In this document: positions 34,678-43,246 of the stretch, piece by piece
How the letters are laid out: each line of letters opens with the position of its first letter
Numbering within the stretch: position 1 is the stretch's first letter
Origin: an uncultured Ruminococcus sp.
GTDB lineage: Bacteria; Bacillota; Clostridia; Oscillospirales; Ruminococcaceae
Assembly: GCA_947627175.1 (NCBI GenBank)
Contig: CANQVA010000004.1
Span: 62,001-126,000, forward strand
DNA: 64,000 nucleotides
Reading direction: 5' to 3'
The notes under the pieces: model-generated
The model's input: only the letters and a program-made list of their open reading frames with translations
What the model was told of the DNA's origin: nothing
The model's database searches: none
Made by a program: the position numbers and the translations under genes

Positions 34678-35428
34678 TATGTGCGTGTTTTTCACCTTTC
34701 AAACCTGCTTTTATTCCCTCAATAATTACTTTTCTTGCGTGGACAGCTTTTTCTTTCGTCAAAGCAGGAGTATCGCCAAGAGGATATTCAATACCGAGTT
34801 CGGCATATTTTGATTTAGCCATATCATGATATGGCAGAACATCGAGTGCTTTAAGGTTAGTAAGGGTAGAGAGATATTCTCCCAGACGGAAAAGTTCGTC
34901 ATCATTGTCTGTTATATTTGGTACTACTACGTGTCTTATCCATACGGGAATATTCAGTTCACGGAGATGCTCCGCAAAAGCAAGAACACGTTTATTGTCA
35001 ATACCTGTAAGTTTTTTGTGTTCTTCGGAGTCTATGTGTTTTATGTCAAGCATAACAAGGTCTGTATATTTCAGTACTTCATCAATTTTTGAATGTTCAG
35101 ACGGATTGTAAACACCTGCTGACGTGTCAAGGCAAGTATGAATGCCCTTTGATTTTGCAAGAGAGAATAATTCTGCAAGAAATTCCGGTTGTGCAAGCGG
35201 TTCACCGCCTGTAGCGGTAATACCGCCCGACTTAAAAAATTCCTTGTATGAATCGTATTCTTTCATAAGTTCTTCTGCGGTCATTTCCTGACCCTTTCCA
35301 AATTCCCATGTGTCGGGGTTATGGCAGTATTGACAGCGGAGCGGGCAACCCTGAAAAAATACAACAAATCTTACTCCGGGACCGTCAACCGTTCCGAAAC
35401 TTTCCGTTGAATGAATATGACCAATCAT
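34670..35428 (-). CDS. pflA: Pyruvate formate-lyase activating enzyme
   Basis: A 252-residue radical SAM enzyme that installs the glycyl radical on pyruvate formate-lyase under anaerobic conditions. MIGHIHSTESFGTVDGPGVR is the family start; CPLRCQYCHNPDTW carries the CxxxCxxC cluster ligands, and GGITATGGEPLAQPEF the GGEP-type SAM contact. VMLDIKHID and DVLPYHDMAKSKYAELG are further family marks. I use ATG 35428 behind AGAGGTG rather than the GTG inside that site. The pyruvate formate-lyase gene is not in this window. The start overlaps the 3' end of cca by four bases. Confidence 0.94.
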   Translation of the reverse strand: MIGHIHSTESFGTVDGPGVRFVVFFQGCPLRCQYCHNPDTWEFGKGQEMTAEELMKEYDSYKEFFKSGGITATGGEPLAQPEFLAELFSLAKSKGIHTCLDTSAGVYNPSEHSKIDEVLKYTDLVMLDIKHIDSEEHKKLTGIDNKRVLAFAEHLRELNIPVWIRHVVVPNITDNDDELFRLGEYLSTLTNLKALDVLPYHDMAKSKYAELGIEYPLGDTPALTKEKAVHARKVIIEGIKAGLKGEKHAHIE

Positions 35429-36750
35429 TTTATACACCTCTGTTTTATATAATTTAGCAGTATATTATGTTCATTAGGGAGTTTTTCCTCAATGACAAGA
35501 TTAAGCATTTGATTCAGGGCAACACCTATTTCCGCACCCTTTAAACCTGTTTTTATAAGGTCATTGCCGTTGATTTCAAGCATATGAAGATTCCGGCATT
35601 CACCTTTTTCAATAATTCTGTAGCCCGTTTCAATAAGTCCGTCAATCTGAATATTTTCATCAAGTACAAAATCATTCTTAGCGGAATTGTCACACTTTTT
35701 CATTTCCATAAGTTCAAAAAAAAGTCTGTCGCCAATATCGGACATAGTTTTCTTTACATCAATTTTATTTTTCAGTTTATAGCTATGGTATTTTATAAGT
35801 GTAACTGCATAAGATATTGACTCATTGTCATAACGCAGACGTTTCATTATATTTTGTGTCATTTCTGCACCCGCCTTAGCGTGTTTTTTAAAATGACCCC
35901 TGCCGTTTTCATCAAATACAGCACATACGGGTTTAGCTATATCATGAAAAAATAACGCACGTCGCATTCTGACATTATCGGGCGGAGCAAGGTTTACCGC
36001 ACGGACTATATGTTCCCATACTGTATATTTATGATATGGTGAATGCTGTTCAAATCCTATACACTTTTCAAATTCAGGAATTATTACAGCTATAACGTCG
36101 CTGTATTTCATAAGTACATCAATACAGTTTTTTCCGCAAATCAGCTTGTCAAGTTCTTCCCTTATTCTTTCCTTTGAGATATTATTAAGGCGGTTTTTCA
36201 TCTTGTGGACTGCTTCAGCCGTTTCGTGTTCGATTTCAAAACCGAGTTGTGCCGAAAATCTGATTGCCCTCATAATGCGGAGAGCATCCTCTTCAAAACG
36301 TTTTTCGGGACTGCCCACACATTTTATTATATGCTTTTCAATATCGTCCGTTCCGCCGAAATAGTCACATATATTTCCCTCTGAGTCCATAGCAATGGCA
36401 TTTATTGTAAAGTCACGGCGTGCCAAATCTTCACGCAGACTTTTTGTGAAGTTTACGCTGTCGGGACGGCGTGAATCGGTGTATTTTCCGTCAATGCGGT
36501 ATGTAGTTATTTCATATGGTATTCCATCGTCAATAATTGTTACCGTACCATGTTTTACGCCTGTCGGAATAGTCTTGTATTCATGAAAAATATTTATGAT
36601 TTCTTCCGGAAGTGCATTTGTTGTGATGTCGGTATCATGGAAATTACGCCCCATTATTGAATCTCTCACACAACCGCCGACAAGATACGCTTCATATCCT
36701 GCATTTTCAAGAAGATTTAATATCTTTGCTGATTTTTTGTCTTTAATCAA
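35425..36750 (-). CDS. cca: CCA-adding tRNA nucleotidyltransferase
   Basis: About 441 residues. It adds or repairs the CCA end of tRNAs. The class II head domain is YEAYLVGGCVRDSIMGRNFHDTDITT, with the catalytic Asp pair; RRDFTINAIAMD and RIMRAIRFSAQLGFEIE are the neck motifs, and the C-terminal half carries an HD domain (FFHDIAKP). The HD domain could give phosphatase or phosphodiesterase repair activity as known in some members. I propose TTG 36750 as start: AAGGAG lies nine bases before it and the protein then begins at the normal distance from LVGGCVRD. The longer frame (to 36792) lacks a ribosome site. Confidence 0.92.
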   Translation of the reverse strand: MIKDKKSAKILNLLENAGYEAYLVGGCVRDSIMGRNFHDTDITTNALPEEIINIFHEYKTIPTGVKHGTVTIIDDGIPYEITTYRIDGKYTDSRRPDSVNFTKSLREDLARRDFTINAIAMDSEGNICDYFGGTDDIEKHIIKCVGSPEKRFEEDALRIMRAIRFSAQLGFEIEHETAEAVHKMKNRLNNISKERIREELDKLICGKNCIDVLMKYSDVIAVIIPEFEKCIGFEQHSPYHKYTVWEHIVRAVNLAPPDNVRMRRALFFHDIAKPVCAVFDENGRGHFKKHAKAGAEMTQNIMKRLRYDNESISYAVTLIKYHSYKLKNKIDVKKTMSDIGDRLFFELMEMKKCDNSAKNDFVLDENIQIDGLIETGYRIIEKGECRNLHMLEINGNDLIKTGLKGAEIGVALNQMLNLVIEEKLPNEHNILLNYIKQRCIK

Positions 36751-36832
36751 AAATGGCAACTCCTTTTTTACGGGTTTAAGATAATTATACAACTTTTTTT
36801 TATGAAAATCAATAGGCAGTTTTGAATACTTC

Positions 36833-36861
36833 TTGACGTAATATGAAAATTATGTTAAAAT
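36833..36861 (+). promoter_or_regulatory. Promoter of the AEC transporter
   Basis: TTGACG (36833-36838), 17 bases, TAAAAT (36856-36861). Confidence 0.75.
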
Positions 36862-36882
36862 TAGTTTATAGTCAACTATCCA

Positions 36883-36898
36883 CCACTTATAGAAGTGG
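36883..36898 (+). other. Leader hairpin, IS200/IS605-end-like
   Basis: CCACTT (36883-36888) pairs with AAGTGG (36893-36898) around ATAG, followed by GGGTATCATTGCTTACGAC. The layout recalls the subterminal hairpins of IS200/IS605 elements; no transposase is present. It may instead just be a leader hairpin. Confidence 0.35.
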
Positions 36899-36942
36899 GG
36901 GTATCATTGCTTACGACTTAATGAAAATAGGAGGAGTTTATA

Positions 36943-37872
36943 TTGGCTGAAACTATTTTAAATCAAACAATTATAATGCTTATTCTGATAGCGGTTGGTG
37001 TACTATGTGCAAAGCTGAAAATAATAAGCAGTGAAACAAACAAGGAACTTTCAAAATTTGTGCTTCAGGTGGTGAACCCTGTAGTTATTTTCATGTCGTA
37101 TCAGAAAAAATATGAGGCACGGCTTGTGAAAAATCTTTTGTTTACTTTTATATTGTCTTTGCTGGCGTTTGCAATTATACTTGCTGTGGCTTATATTTTT
37201 GTAAGGAAAAAAGACGGCAGACATACGGAAGTAGAACGTTTTTCTTCAATTTACTCAAACTGTGCATTTATGGGTATTCCCCTTATGTCTGCACTTTTCG
37301 GCGATGAGGGCGTTTTTTACCTGACGGCATTTATTACTGTTTTCAATCTCGTAGTATGGACTCATGGCGTTATAATTATTTCCGGTGAAAAAAATATGAA
37401 AGAAGTTGTCAAAGTTTTCTATTCACCGACAATGATAGCTATCGTTCTCGGAATACTTACATTTTTCCTGAAAATAAAACTGCCTGCCGTTCCTACACAG
37501 GCATTGAATTTTATAAAAGATATAAATACACCTATGGCAATGATTGTTTCAGGTGTTACAATATCTGCAACAAATGTTCCTCAACTTATCAAAAATCCAC
37601 GGCTTTATTTTATATGTCTTATCAAGTTAATAATTATACCTGCTGTATTAGCTTTTGTCATGTCTGCATTAAGTATTGATGAAAAAGTCAAAATGACAAT
37701 AGTAGTTGCGGCATCATCTCCGCCGGCTGCAATGTGTACTCTTTTCTGTATAAAATACAATAAAAATTCTGTTTATGCCTCCGAAATTTTTACTGCGGGA
37801 ACTATACTCTCCGTATTATCATTACCGCTGATTGTAAAATTTACGGAAATTTTAACAAATTTACTGCATTGA
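36943..37872 (+). CDS. AEC family transporter (auxin efflux carrier type)
   Basis: A 309-residue membrane protein with about ten helices. LIAVGVLCAKLKIISSET and VLQVVNPVVIFMSYQ are the first-repeat marks, SNCAFMGIPLMSALFGDEG the conserved crossover, and INTPMAMIVSGVTIS plus SSPPAAMCTLFCIKYNKN the second-repeat counterparts. Bacterial members move small carboxylates such as malate or malonate, but the substrate cannot be read here. The start is TTG 36943 behind AGGAGGAG. It is monocistronic with its own promoter; the upstream cca gene is divergent. Confidence 0.88.
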   Translation: MAETILNQTIIMLILIAVGVLCAKLKIISSETNKELSKFVLQVVNPVVIFMSYQKKYEARLVKNLLFTFILSLLAFAIILAVAYIFVRKKDGRHTEVERFSSIYSNCAFMGIPLMSALFGDEGVFYLTAFITVFNLVVWTHGVIIISGEKNMKEVVKVFYSPTMIAIVLGILTFFLKIKLPAVPTQALNFIKDINTPMAMIVSGVTISATNVPQLIKNPRLYFICLIKLIIIPAVLAFVMSALSIDEKVKMTIVVAASSPPAAMCTLFCIKYNKNSVYASEIFTAGTILSVLSLPLIVKFTEILTNLLH

Positions 37873-37915
37873 GTTTGTAAAAAACGCTGATTTTCATATT
37901 TTTTTCTCAAAAATG

Positions 37916-37944
37916 TTTGAAATTTAGTCAATATGTGTTATAAT
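37916..37944 (+). promoter_or_regulatory. Promoter of the ROK-like regulator
   Basis: TTTGAA (37916-37921), 17 bases, TATAAT (37939-37944). Confidence 0.65.
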
Positions 37945-38025
37945 TGATATATCTCACAGCAAAATTTATTATAAATCGTCGCTGTATTCATAATTATTTT
38001 AATGAAAGGAATGGAGTTTATCATT

Positions 38026-39246
38026 ATGGAAAAAAGAGGAATTAGCAAACTCGATTTGAAAAGACGCAACAGAATGCAGATTCTGCGTGTTATCCGTGAG
38101 TCGGGACCAATTTCAAGGGTTGATGTAGCAAGTGCATTAGAAATCACAAGAGCAGCTGTAACTATTATTACTAATGAGATGATTGAAGAAGGTGTTCTTG
38201 TTGAAATCGGAGAAGCACCTGTAAATACCGAAAAGTTGCAGAAGGGAAGAAGAAAGATTCTCATCGACATCAATGTAAACAGCCGTTTTGCACTTGGTGC
38301 AACAGTTGACGAAAAGGAAGTAAGTGTAGGTCTTACAAATCTTAATTCCGAAATTCTCGACAAGTCAAGCATGGTAATCGACGAAAGAACTACAAGCAAG
38401 GATATTATCAACTACATAATCAAAACAAGCAATGAAATGATTGATAACAGTTGTCTTACAAGAGATAAAATTCTCGGTCTTGGTGTAGGCGTTGTGCCGT
38501 CAATGTGGGGAAAGCTGAAAATATTCTATAAAGACGGCGTACTCGATTTCAGCAACTTTATTGACAAACTGAAAAGCGGTCTTGACTATGATATTCACTG
38601 CGGAAACGCTATCGGTCTTATGGCTCTTGCAAACAACGATTTCAGAGTACAGAATGGTTATCAGACAAATCAGGCGTTTATCTGCTATGGAAATCAGATA
38701 AATCTTGCTATTGTAAATAAGAACGAACTTTCAAGCGACTATATTTCATATACTTCAACTATTGAGAAGTATATTGTTGTTCCCGACGGAAAGCAATATG
38801 AGGGTTATCCGAATGGTTCTGTAAAGGCTGAACTTTCAAGAACTGCAATGCTTAACGCTTTCTATGATATTTATTCAAAGGAAAGAACTCCCGTTCTTTA
38901 TGAACTTACAGAGGGCGACAAAAGCAGAATAAACATGGATAATGTATTTATGGCACTTATGAGAGGTGAAGAAGCTGTAAAAAGTCTTGTTGACAGTATT
39001 ATTGCAAAATATGCTATTCTTGTTAATAATCTCTCAATCAGTCATTTCGCAAAGAAAATTGTTCTCCATAACTTCAAACTCAATGAAAAACAGTTTGACT
39101 ATGTAAAGAGGGAAATGATTCACCTTATAAGCGAAGAAATCGCAGACAGAGTTGTTCTCAGTAAACTCGACGGAAAAAATAATTTCCTCGGAGGCTGTGC
39201 CCTTATCATTCAGAATAACTTCTATGTAAGAGGCGGTATGCAGTAA
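38026..39246 (+). CDS. ROK-family-like transcription regulator, kinase site lost
   Basis: About 406 residues. The N-terminus (MEKRGISKLDLKRRNRMQIL to about residue 75) is a winged helix-turn-helix of the MarR/ROK repressor type, with SRVDVASALEITRAAVTIIT as the recognition region. The C-terminal part has ROK-like spacing (SRFALGATVDEKEVSVGLTN; ILGLGVGVVPSMWG) but the phosphate-binding DxGGT, the catalytic ExGH and the CxCGxxGC zinc motif are all absent. It therefore cannot act as a sugar kinase and may bind a non-sugar ligand or none. I start at ATG 38026, preceded by GGAG; three in-frame ATGs lie just upstream (38002 and 38011 among them). Codon use is notably regular (AAG/GGA rich), suggesting strong expression. 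Confidence 0.72.
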   Translation: MEKRGISKLDLKRRNRMQILRVIRESGPISRVDVASALEITRAAVTIITNEMIEEGVLVEIGEAPVNTEKLQKGRRKILIDINVNSRFALGATVDEKEVSVGLTNLNSEILDKSSMVIDERTTSKDIINYIIKTSNEMIDNSCLTRDKILGLGVGVVPSMWGKLKIFYKDGVLDFSNFIDKLKSGLDYDIHCGNAIGLMALANNDFRVQNGYQTNQAFICYGNQINLAIVNKNELSSDYISYTSTIEKYIVVPDGKQYEGYPNGSVKAELSRTAMLNAFYDIYSKERTPVLYELTEGDKSRINMDNVFMALMRGEEAVKSLVDSIIAKYAILVNNLSISHFAKKIVLHNFKLNEKQFDYVKREMIHLISEEIADRVVLSKLDGKNNFLGGCALIIQNNFYVRGGMQ

Positions 39247-39255
39247 AAAATATAA

Positions 39256-39287
39256 CTGTCGTACAGAAAATGTACGGCAGTTTTTTT
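39256..39287 (+). terminator. Terminator after the ROK-like gene
   Basis: CTGTCGTACA (39256-39265) pairs with TGTACGGCAG (39271-39280), loop GAAAA, then seven T. Confidence 0.92.
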
Positions 39288-39337
39288 GTTCTTTATGTCA
39301 GACTTCATGCATATAGATTAAAAAAGGAGCTGATAAT

Positions 39338-39607
39338 ATGGAAACAGAAACAAATCAGATTACAGAAAAAATTACAGAAGAAACAGATGATATTGCACTT
39401 CTTGAAAAGTATGACAACCGCTCACGCAGAAAAGCCGATGATGTTATATCAATGCAGACTGCTGTATGTATTATTACAGTAATTGTACTTTTCGGATTGA
39501 ATTATTTTTATCCTGAAATATGCATTTTTAAAAAACTGAAAGAACTTGCTTTCAGTTGTAATGAAATTTTTTCAAATCCTATAGACCTTATCGCAGAATT
39601 GCTTTGA
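39338..39607 (+). CDS. Small membrane protein in SpoIVFA position
   Basis: An 89-residue protein: an acidic then basic cytoplasmic segment (1-42), one membrane helix (DDVISMQTAVCIITVIVLFG and onward), and about 25 residues outside. It overlaps by four bases the start of the M50 protease gene, the place where spoIVFA lies before spoIVFB in spore formers. The SMQTAVCIITVIVLFGLNYF segment is like the single helix of SpoIVFA, but the C-terminal M23 domain of that protein is missing. I infer a minimal SpoIVFA-like partner; an unrelated small protein is possible. ATG follows AAAAAAGGAG. Confidence 0.65.
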   Translation: METETNQITEKITEETDDIALLEKYDNRSRRKADDVISMQTAVCIITVIVLFGLNYFYPEICIFKKLKELAFSCNEIFSNPIDLIAELL

Positions 39608-40155
39608 TAAAAATAAAAAATATTGTATTCAGTGTAAAATTTTCTTTTCTGCTGTTCAATGCACTTATTTTTCTGCTCAGGGAAAACAGTGTTATTATGA
39701 ATTTTTATGCAGTCTGTATTATTCATGAACTCGGTCATCTGTTTGCTATTGCCGTTACGGGCGGAAAAATAAAGTCAGTTGTTTTCAGTGGTACAGGTGT
39801 TATTATTACGCCTGAAAAAAATTCAGGGCTTTTTGTAATGCTTTCAGGGCCTTTTGCAAATCTTGCTGTATTTATAATTTTTTATATTATCGGTGCAGGA
39901 CATACTTTCTGTCTGCTTAATCTTGGGACAGCCTTATATAATCTGTTGCCCTACAGACAACTTGACGGCGGTTCGGCTCTTTACTTTTTGATTGAAGGAA
40001 GTTCTTGCGAACTTATAATAAACATTATTCTTAACTGTATAAAAGTATTATTTTCAGTTTTTCTTTTAGGAATTTCACTTTTATATGGGCGTGAGTTTGT
40101 ACCATTATTTTTAATTTCATTGATATTGCTTATATCTGAAAGAGGTCTGTCATGA
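39604..40155 (+). CDS. M50 site-2 metalloprotease, SpoIVFB-like
   Basis: A 183-residue membrane protease. The zinc motif HELGH (IIHELGHLFAIAVTGG) lies in the second helix and the third ligand is in YRQLDGGSALYFL. The compact size with no PDZ or CBS domain resembles SpoIVFB, which releases pro-sigma-K in the mother cell. LSGPFANLAVFIIF is the conserved NPxG-like region. The start appears to be TTG 39604, overlapping the preceding stop, so translation is probably coupled to the small upstream gene. No sigK is in the window. Role in sporulation is inference from architecture and neighbours. Confidence 0.82.
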   Translation: MIKIKNIVFSVKFSFLLFNALIFLLRENSVIMNFYAVCIIHELGHLFAIAVTGGKIKSVVFSGTGVIITPEKNSGLFVMLSGPFANLAVFIIFYIIGAGHTFCLLNLGTALYNLLPYRQLDGGSALYFLIEGSSCELIINIILNCIKVLFSVFLLGISLLYGREFVPLFLISLILLISERGLS

Positions 40156-41300
40156 AAAAAATATTTATATTTGTTGTTATGCTTTTCTGTACATCGTGTG
40201 CCGTCCCCGAAAATTACGGACAGGCAGAAGAAACGGTTACATCATATGTGCAGGAAATGGAACAGCTTTATATTGATTCTGATAAAGAATATATTCCTCT
40301 GAATTATATAAATCAGGTTGGAATGTGGTTTCCGTATATGCATTTTGACCAATATATGTATGGAAAAACAGAAGATGAATTTCGTGTGGCTGTACGTGAA
40401 AAATTTTCCGAAGCACAAAAAGAATCCGTGAATACAGTCTATCTGCACATTCACCCCTGCGGAGATGCTTATTACAAGTCTAACATTTTTCCGTCAGGAA
40501 CGTATCTTGACGGCGATTATGACCCATTGGAAATTATGACGGAGGAGGCACATGACCTCGGACTTTCCGTTCATGCGTGGCTTAATCCTCTGCGTTGTCA
40601 GACTATTGAACAGATGCAGAATATGCCGGAGAGTTTTATTATAAGGCAGTGGGCTGAAAATCCTGAATGCCATTTTGCTGAAATAGTCAATGACCGCTGG
40701 TATCTTAATCCCGCATATGAAGAAACAGTACAGCTTATATGTGACGGAGTAGACGAAATATTAGATAATTATAATGTAGACGGCATTCATATTGATGACT
40801 ATTTCTACCCGACTACAGAACCCGAATTTGACCGTACAGCTTTTGAAAACAGCGGAAGTGACAATCTTGAACAGTGGCGAATGGAAAATTGCACACGATT
40901 TGTAAAGGCTATTTATGACACTATTAAAAAACATGATAAAAATATACTTTTTGGAATAAGTCCGCAGGGAAATATAGATGCAAATTATAATACACAATAT
41001 GCAGATGTAAAGCTATGGTGTTCAGAAAGTGGTTATTGTGACTATATTGTTCCGCAGATTTATTTCGGCTTTCAGAATGAAACGTGTCCTTTTGTGCCTA
41101 CTCTTGAGGAATGGGAAAAACTTGTTTCAAATGAAAATATTCTGCTTGTAATAGGTCTTGGTGCGTATAAGCTGGGACAAAATGACAAGTGGGCAGGAAT
41201 AACAGGCGAACAGGAGTGGATTGAAAATCCTGATATAATAAAACAGCAGATTGAATTTGTAAATTCATCATCTGCTGTAGGATATGCTTTATATTATTAG
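40152..41300 (+). CDS. GHL10-type glycoside hydrolase-like lipoprotein
   Basis: A 382-residue lipoprotein with lipobox at MKKIFIFVVMLFCTSC. The body is the family-10-like hydrolase domain (PF02638): VNTVYLHIHPCGDAYYKSNI, DPLEIMTEEAHDLGLSVHAW, LNPLRC, WYLNPAYEETVQLICDGVDE and the signature VDGIHIDDYFYPTTEPEFD, with acidic residues in the expected TIM-barrel strand. Members probably cut peptidoglycan or a related glycan at the surface; substrate is unproven. The start ATG overlaps the M50 stop (ATGA), so it is the third gene of this small operon. Confidence 0.86.
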   Translation: MKKIFIFVVMLFCTSCAVPENYGQAEETVTSYVQEMEQLYIDSDKEYIPLNYINQVGMWFPYMHFDQYMYGKTEDEFRVAVREKFSEAQKESVNTVYLHIHPCGDAYYKSNIFPSGTYLDGDYDPLEIMTEEAHDLGLSVHAWLNPLRCQTIEQMQNMPESFIIRQWAENPECHFAEIVNDRWYLNPAYEETVQLICDGVDEILDNYNVDGIHIDDYFYPTTEPEFDRTAFENSGSDNLEQWRMENCTRFVKAIYDTIKKHDKNILFGISPQGNIDANYNTQYADVKLWCSESGYCDYIVPQIYFGFQNETCPFVPTLEEWEKLVSNENILLVIGLGAYKLGQNDKWAGITGEQEWIENPDIIKQQIEFVNSSSAVGYALYY

Positions 41301-41320
41301 GACGTTCACGCTGAACGTCC
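41300..41320. other. Perfect hairpin between convergent genes
   Basis: GGACGTTCA (41300-41308), loop CGC, TGAACGTCC (41312-41320): a 9-bp stem with no T-tract on either side. It starts at the last base of the hydrolase stop codon. It may stabilise 3' ends or end transcription weakly. Confidence 0.5.
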
Positions 41321-41326
41321 CGTGAA

Positions 41327-42535
41327 TCATGTTAAAAGGTCAATTGAAAGTTTTCTTGAATCAACGTCGTAATAGTCACCGAGTTCAGCAACATAGAAAC
41401 GGAAACATACTTTTCCGTTGAATGTCATAACATCTCCTTCTTCTGATACTCCGAGTGTGGCAAGCTGACTGTCATCGAGGGTATTGAGATATACAGAGCG
41501 GTCTTTTTCAACGTAAAATTGACTCATTTCTTTAGCAGTCAGGTCACTGAAATAAATATTTCCTATAATGTCCTCATGGTCAGCAAGTAGTTCAGCGTCA
41601 GGTGTTAGTACATAATATCTATTACTCATATCTCTGCCTATTCCGAAATATGCAAGCTGTTCTTCATTAAGTTCGTCAAGCGGTAGCGGGTCAACGTCAT
41701 GTGCAGTTTTGCCTATAGCAAACTTGTCCTCAGATGGAACATCAGTCATTGACAGATTAAGTTTTTCATCAAATGTGTATCCGAGACTTTCAAGTTCACT
41801 GTCTGAAAGTGTAAATGTGATTTCATCTGAAAGTTTATTGAGTTCAGTTGTTATGTCCTCACGTGATTTAGTATCCCATTGTACTTCAATATTTTCACAA
41901 ACAGGTCTTTCAACATAAACGGCTCTTTTCATGTTTTTAAGTTGGAAGATTACAAGAGGCTTTTCCTGACTAAATAAATATTCATCTGCATAATTTGGTT
42001 CAACATAAACAGTAGTACTTCCGTTTGAACTGTCCTCAGTATTTACGACTGAATAACGGTATTTTCCCGAGTTGGATACTCCCGAATCAACAATTGTTTC
42101 CTTTGCCGTAGCAACGAAAAACGAAGTAAACAGAAAATATCCCAAAGCACCGAATATATACAAAAGCATTGTAAGCGTACCGAAAGCCGTTTTTGCACCT
42201 TCTCCCGCACCCGAAAACAGCAGTATAACTGCACCTGTAACCATTATCGGGGCTATCAGTCCCCATTCACCGAAATATAGTATGACAACGGGTAACATTG
42301 CCGGCAGTATAACAAAACTTGCAATACGTGTAAGAATCTGATGTCTTGAATATAGCATTGCAACAAGTGCAATTATTGATACGCCTGTAGTCAGCAGGCA
42401 AAGCGATACACGTGACATTATATGTATATCGTAGAAAATAGAATAATAACAGATACGGCAGACAAGATATGTGTAGAATACACTTATCAAAGCCACGAAT
42501 CTTTTTGTCCATACATTTGATAAAATTTTTTTCAT
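41327..42535 (-). CDS. Membrane protein with degenerate helical repeats, unknown
   Basis: A 402-residue protein that I do not recognise. The N-terminal 160 residues contain five membrane helices (for example SRVSLCLLTTGVSIIALVAM, LILPAML-type and GTLTMLLYIFGALGYFLFTS segments). The C-terminal 240 residues lie outside or inside as one soluble part that has at least three degenerate units of the form LsdxeLxxLG: FTLSDSELESLGYTFDE, LDELNEEQLAYFGIGRD, LDDSQLATLGVSEEGD, plus a weaker one, FSDLTAKEMSQFYVEKD. The tail closes with RFYVAELGDYYDVDSRKL. It has its own promoter and GGAGG site. Neighbours do not suggest a role. Confidence 0.7.
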   Translation of the reverse strand: MKKILSNVWTKRFVALISVFYTYLVCRICYYSIFYDIHIMSRVSLCLLTTGVSIIALVAMLYSRHQILTRIASFVILPAMLPVVILYFGEWGLIAPIMVTGAVILLFSGAGEGAKTAFGTLTMLLYIFGALGYFLFTSFFVATAKETIVDSGVSNSGKYRYSVVNTEDSSNGSTTVYVEPNYADEYLFSQEKPLVIFQLKNMKRAVYVERPVCENIEVQWDTKSREDITTELNKLSDEITFTLSDSELESLGYTFDEKLNLSMTDVPSEDKFAIGKTAHDVDPLPLDELNEEQLAYFGIGRDMSNRYYVLTPDAELLADHEDIIGNIYFSDLTAKEMSQFYVEKDRSVYLNTLDDSQLATLGVSEEGDVMTFNGKVCFRFYVAELGDYYDVDSRKLSIDLLT

Positions 42536-42594
42536 TGCAGCCTCCAGAGTAGTATATATATTTAAAAACCTTGCATTTGCAGGGCACTTATTAT

Positions 42595-42623
42595 ATTATA
42601 TCATTTCTTGCGACAAGATACAA
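42595..42623 (-). promoter_or_regulatory. Promoter of the 402-residue membrane protein
   Basis: Minus strand TTGTAT (42618-42623), 17 bases, TATAAT (42595-42600). Confidence 0.6.
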
Positions 42624-42676
42624 GATATTTTTCGATTTTTTCACGAAAAAATCATCAGAATTTTCAGATTTTATAC

Positions 42677-42705
42677 TTTACAAAATCAGTAAAAAATTGT
42701 ATAAT
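42677..42705 (+). promoter_or_regulatory. Promoter of the VanZ gene
   Basis: TTTACA (42677-42682), 17 bases, TATAAT (42700-42705). Confidence 0.75.
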
Positions 42706-42737
42706 ATTGTTATAGAAAAAAAGAAAAGAGTGAAAAC

Positions 42738-43220
42738 ATGAAAAGAAACATATTTATAATTTTTACTGTTGTTACAATGGTTTTGATTTTCTGTTTTTCA
42801 ATGGAAAATTCCTATGAATCTTCAAACAGAAGCGGAAGTGTAACGGAGTTCATAGTAAAAACCTTTATAAATAACTATGAAGATATGTCCGCAAGTGACA
42901 GAAAACATTTACTTGGTCAGACGGAGCATATAATAAGAAAACTCGCACATTATTCTGTTTATACATTGCTTGGTTTTCTTGCGTCGCTGTCTGTCGGTTC
43001 AAGAAAACTTATAAGCCGTGGTTCACTTGCGGTTTTAGTGTTTGGGTTTGTCTATGCTTGTTCAGACGAATTTCATCAATATTTTGTAAAGGGGCGTTCC
43101 TGTCAATTTACTGATGTTATGATAGATACAAGCGGTGTGATAACCGGCATACTTATTTCTGTTTTAGTATTCCATACTTACAACCATTTTAAACATAAAT
43201 TATCATCTTCATCCCCCTGA
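42738..43220 (+). CDS. VanZ family membrane protein
   Basis: A 160-residue protein with four membrane helices. IIRKLAHYSVYTLLGFLASL and YACSDEFHQYFVKGRSCQFTD are the conserved VanZ motifs (RKxxH and DExHQxFxxGRxxxxxDV). VanZ relatives give low-level teicoplanin resistance in one setting; most chromosomal copies, like this one without van genes, have no defined function. It is monocistronic between a promoter and a terminator. Confidence 0.9.
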   Translation: MKRNIFIIFTVVTMVLIFCFSMENSYESSNRSGSVTEFIVKTFINNYEDMSASDRKHLLGQTEHIIRKLAHYSVYTLLGFLASLSVGSRKLISRGSLAVLVFGFVYACSDEFHQYFVKGRSCQFTDVMIDTSGVITGILISVLVFHTYNHFKHKLSSSSP

Positions 43221-43238
43221 AAAGAGGGGATTTTTTTT
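43212..43238. terminator. Terminator after the VanZ gene
   Basis: TCCCC/GGGGA stem (43212-43230, loop region CTGAAAAGA) followed by eight T. It overlaps the VanZ stop codon and faces the end of the PBP2 gene. Confidence 0.85.
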
Positions 43239-43246
43239 ATATACAA

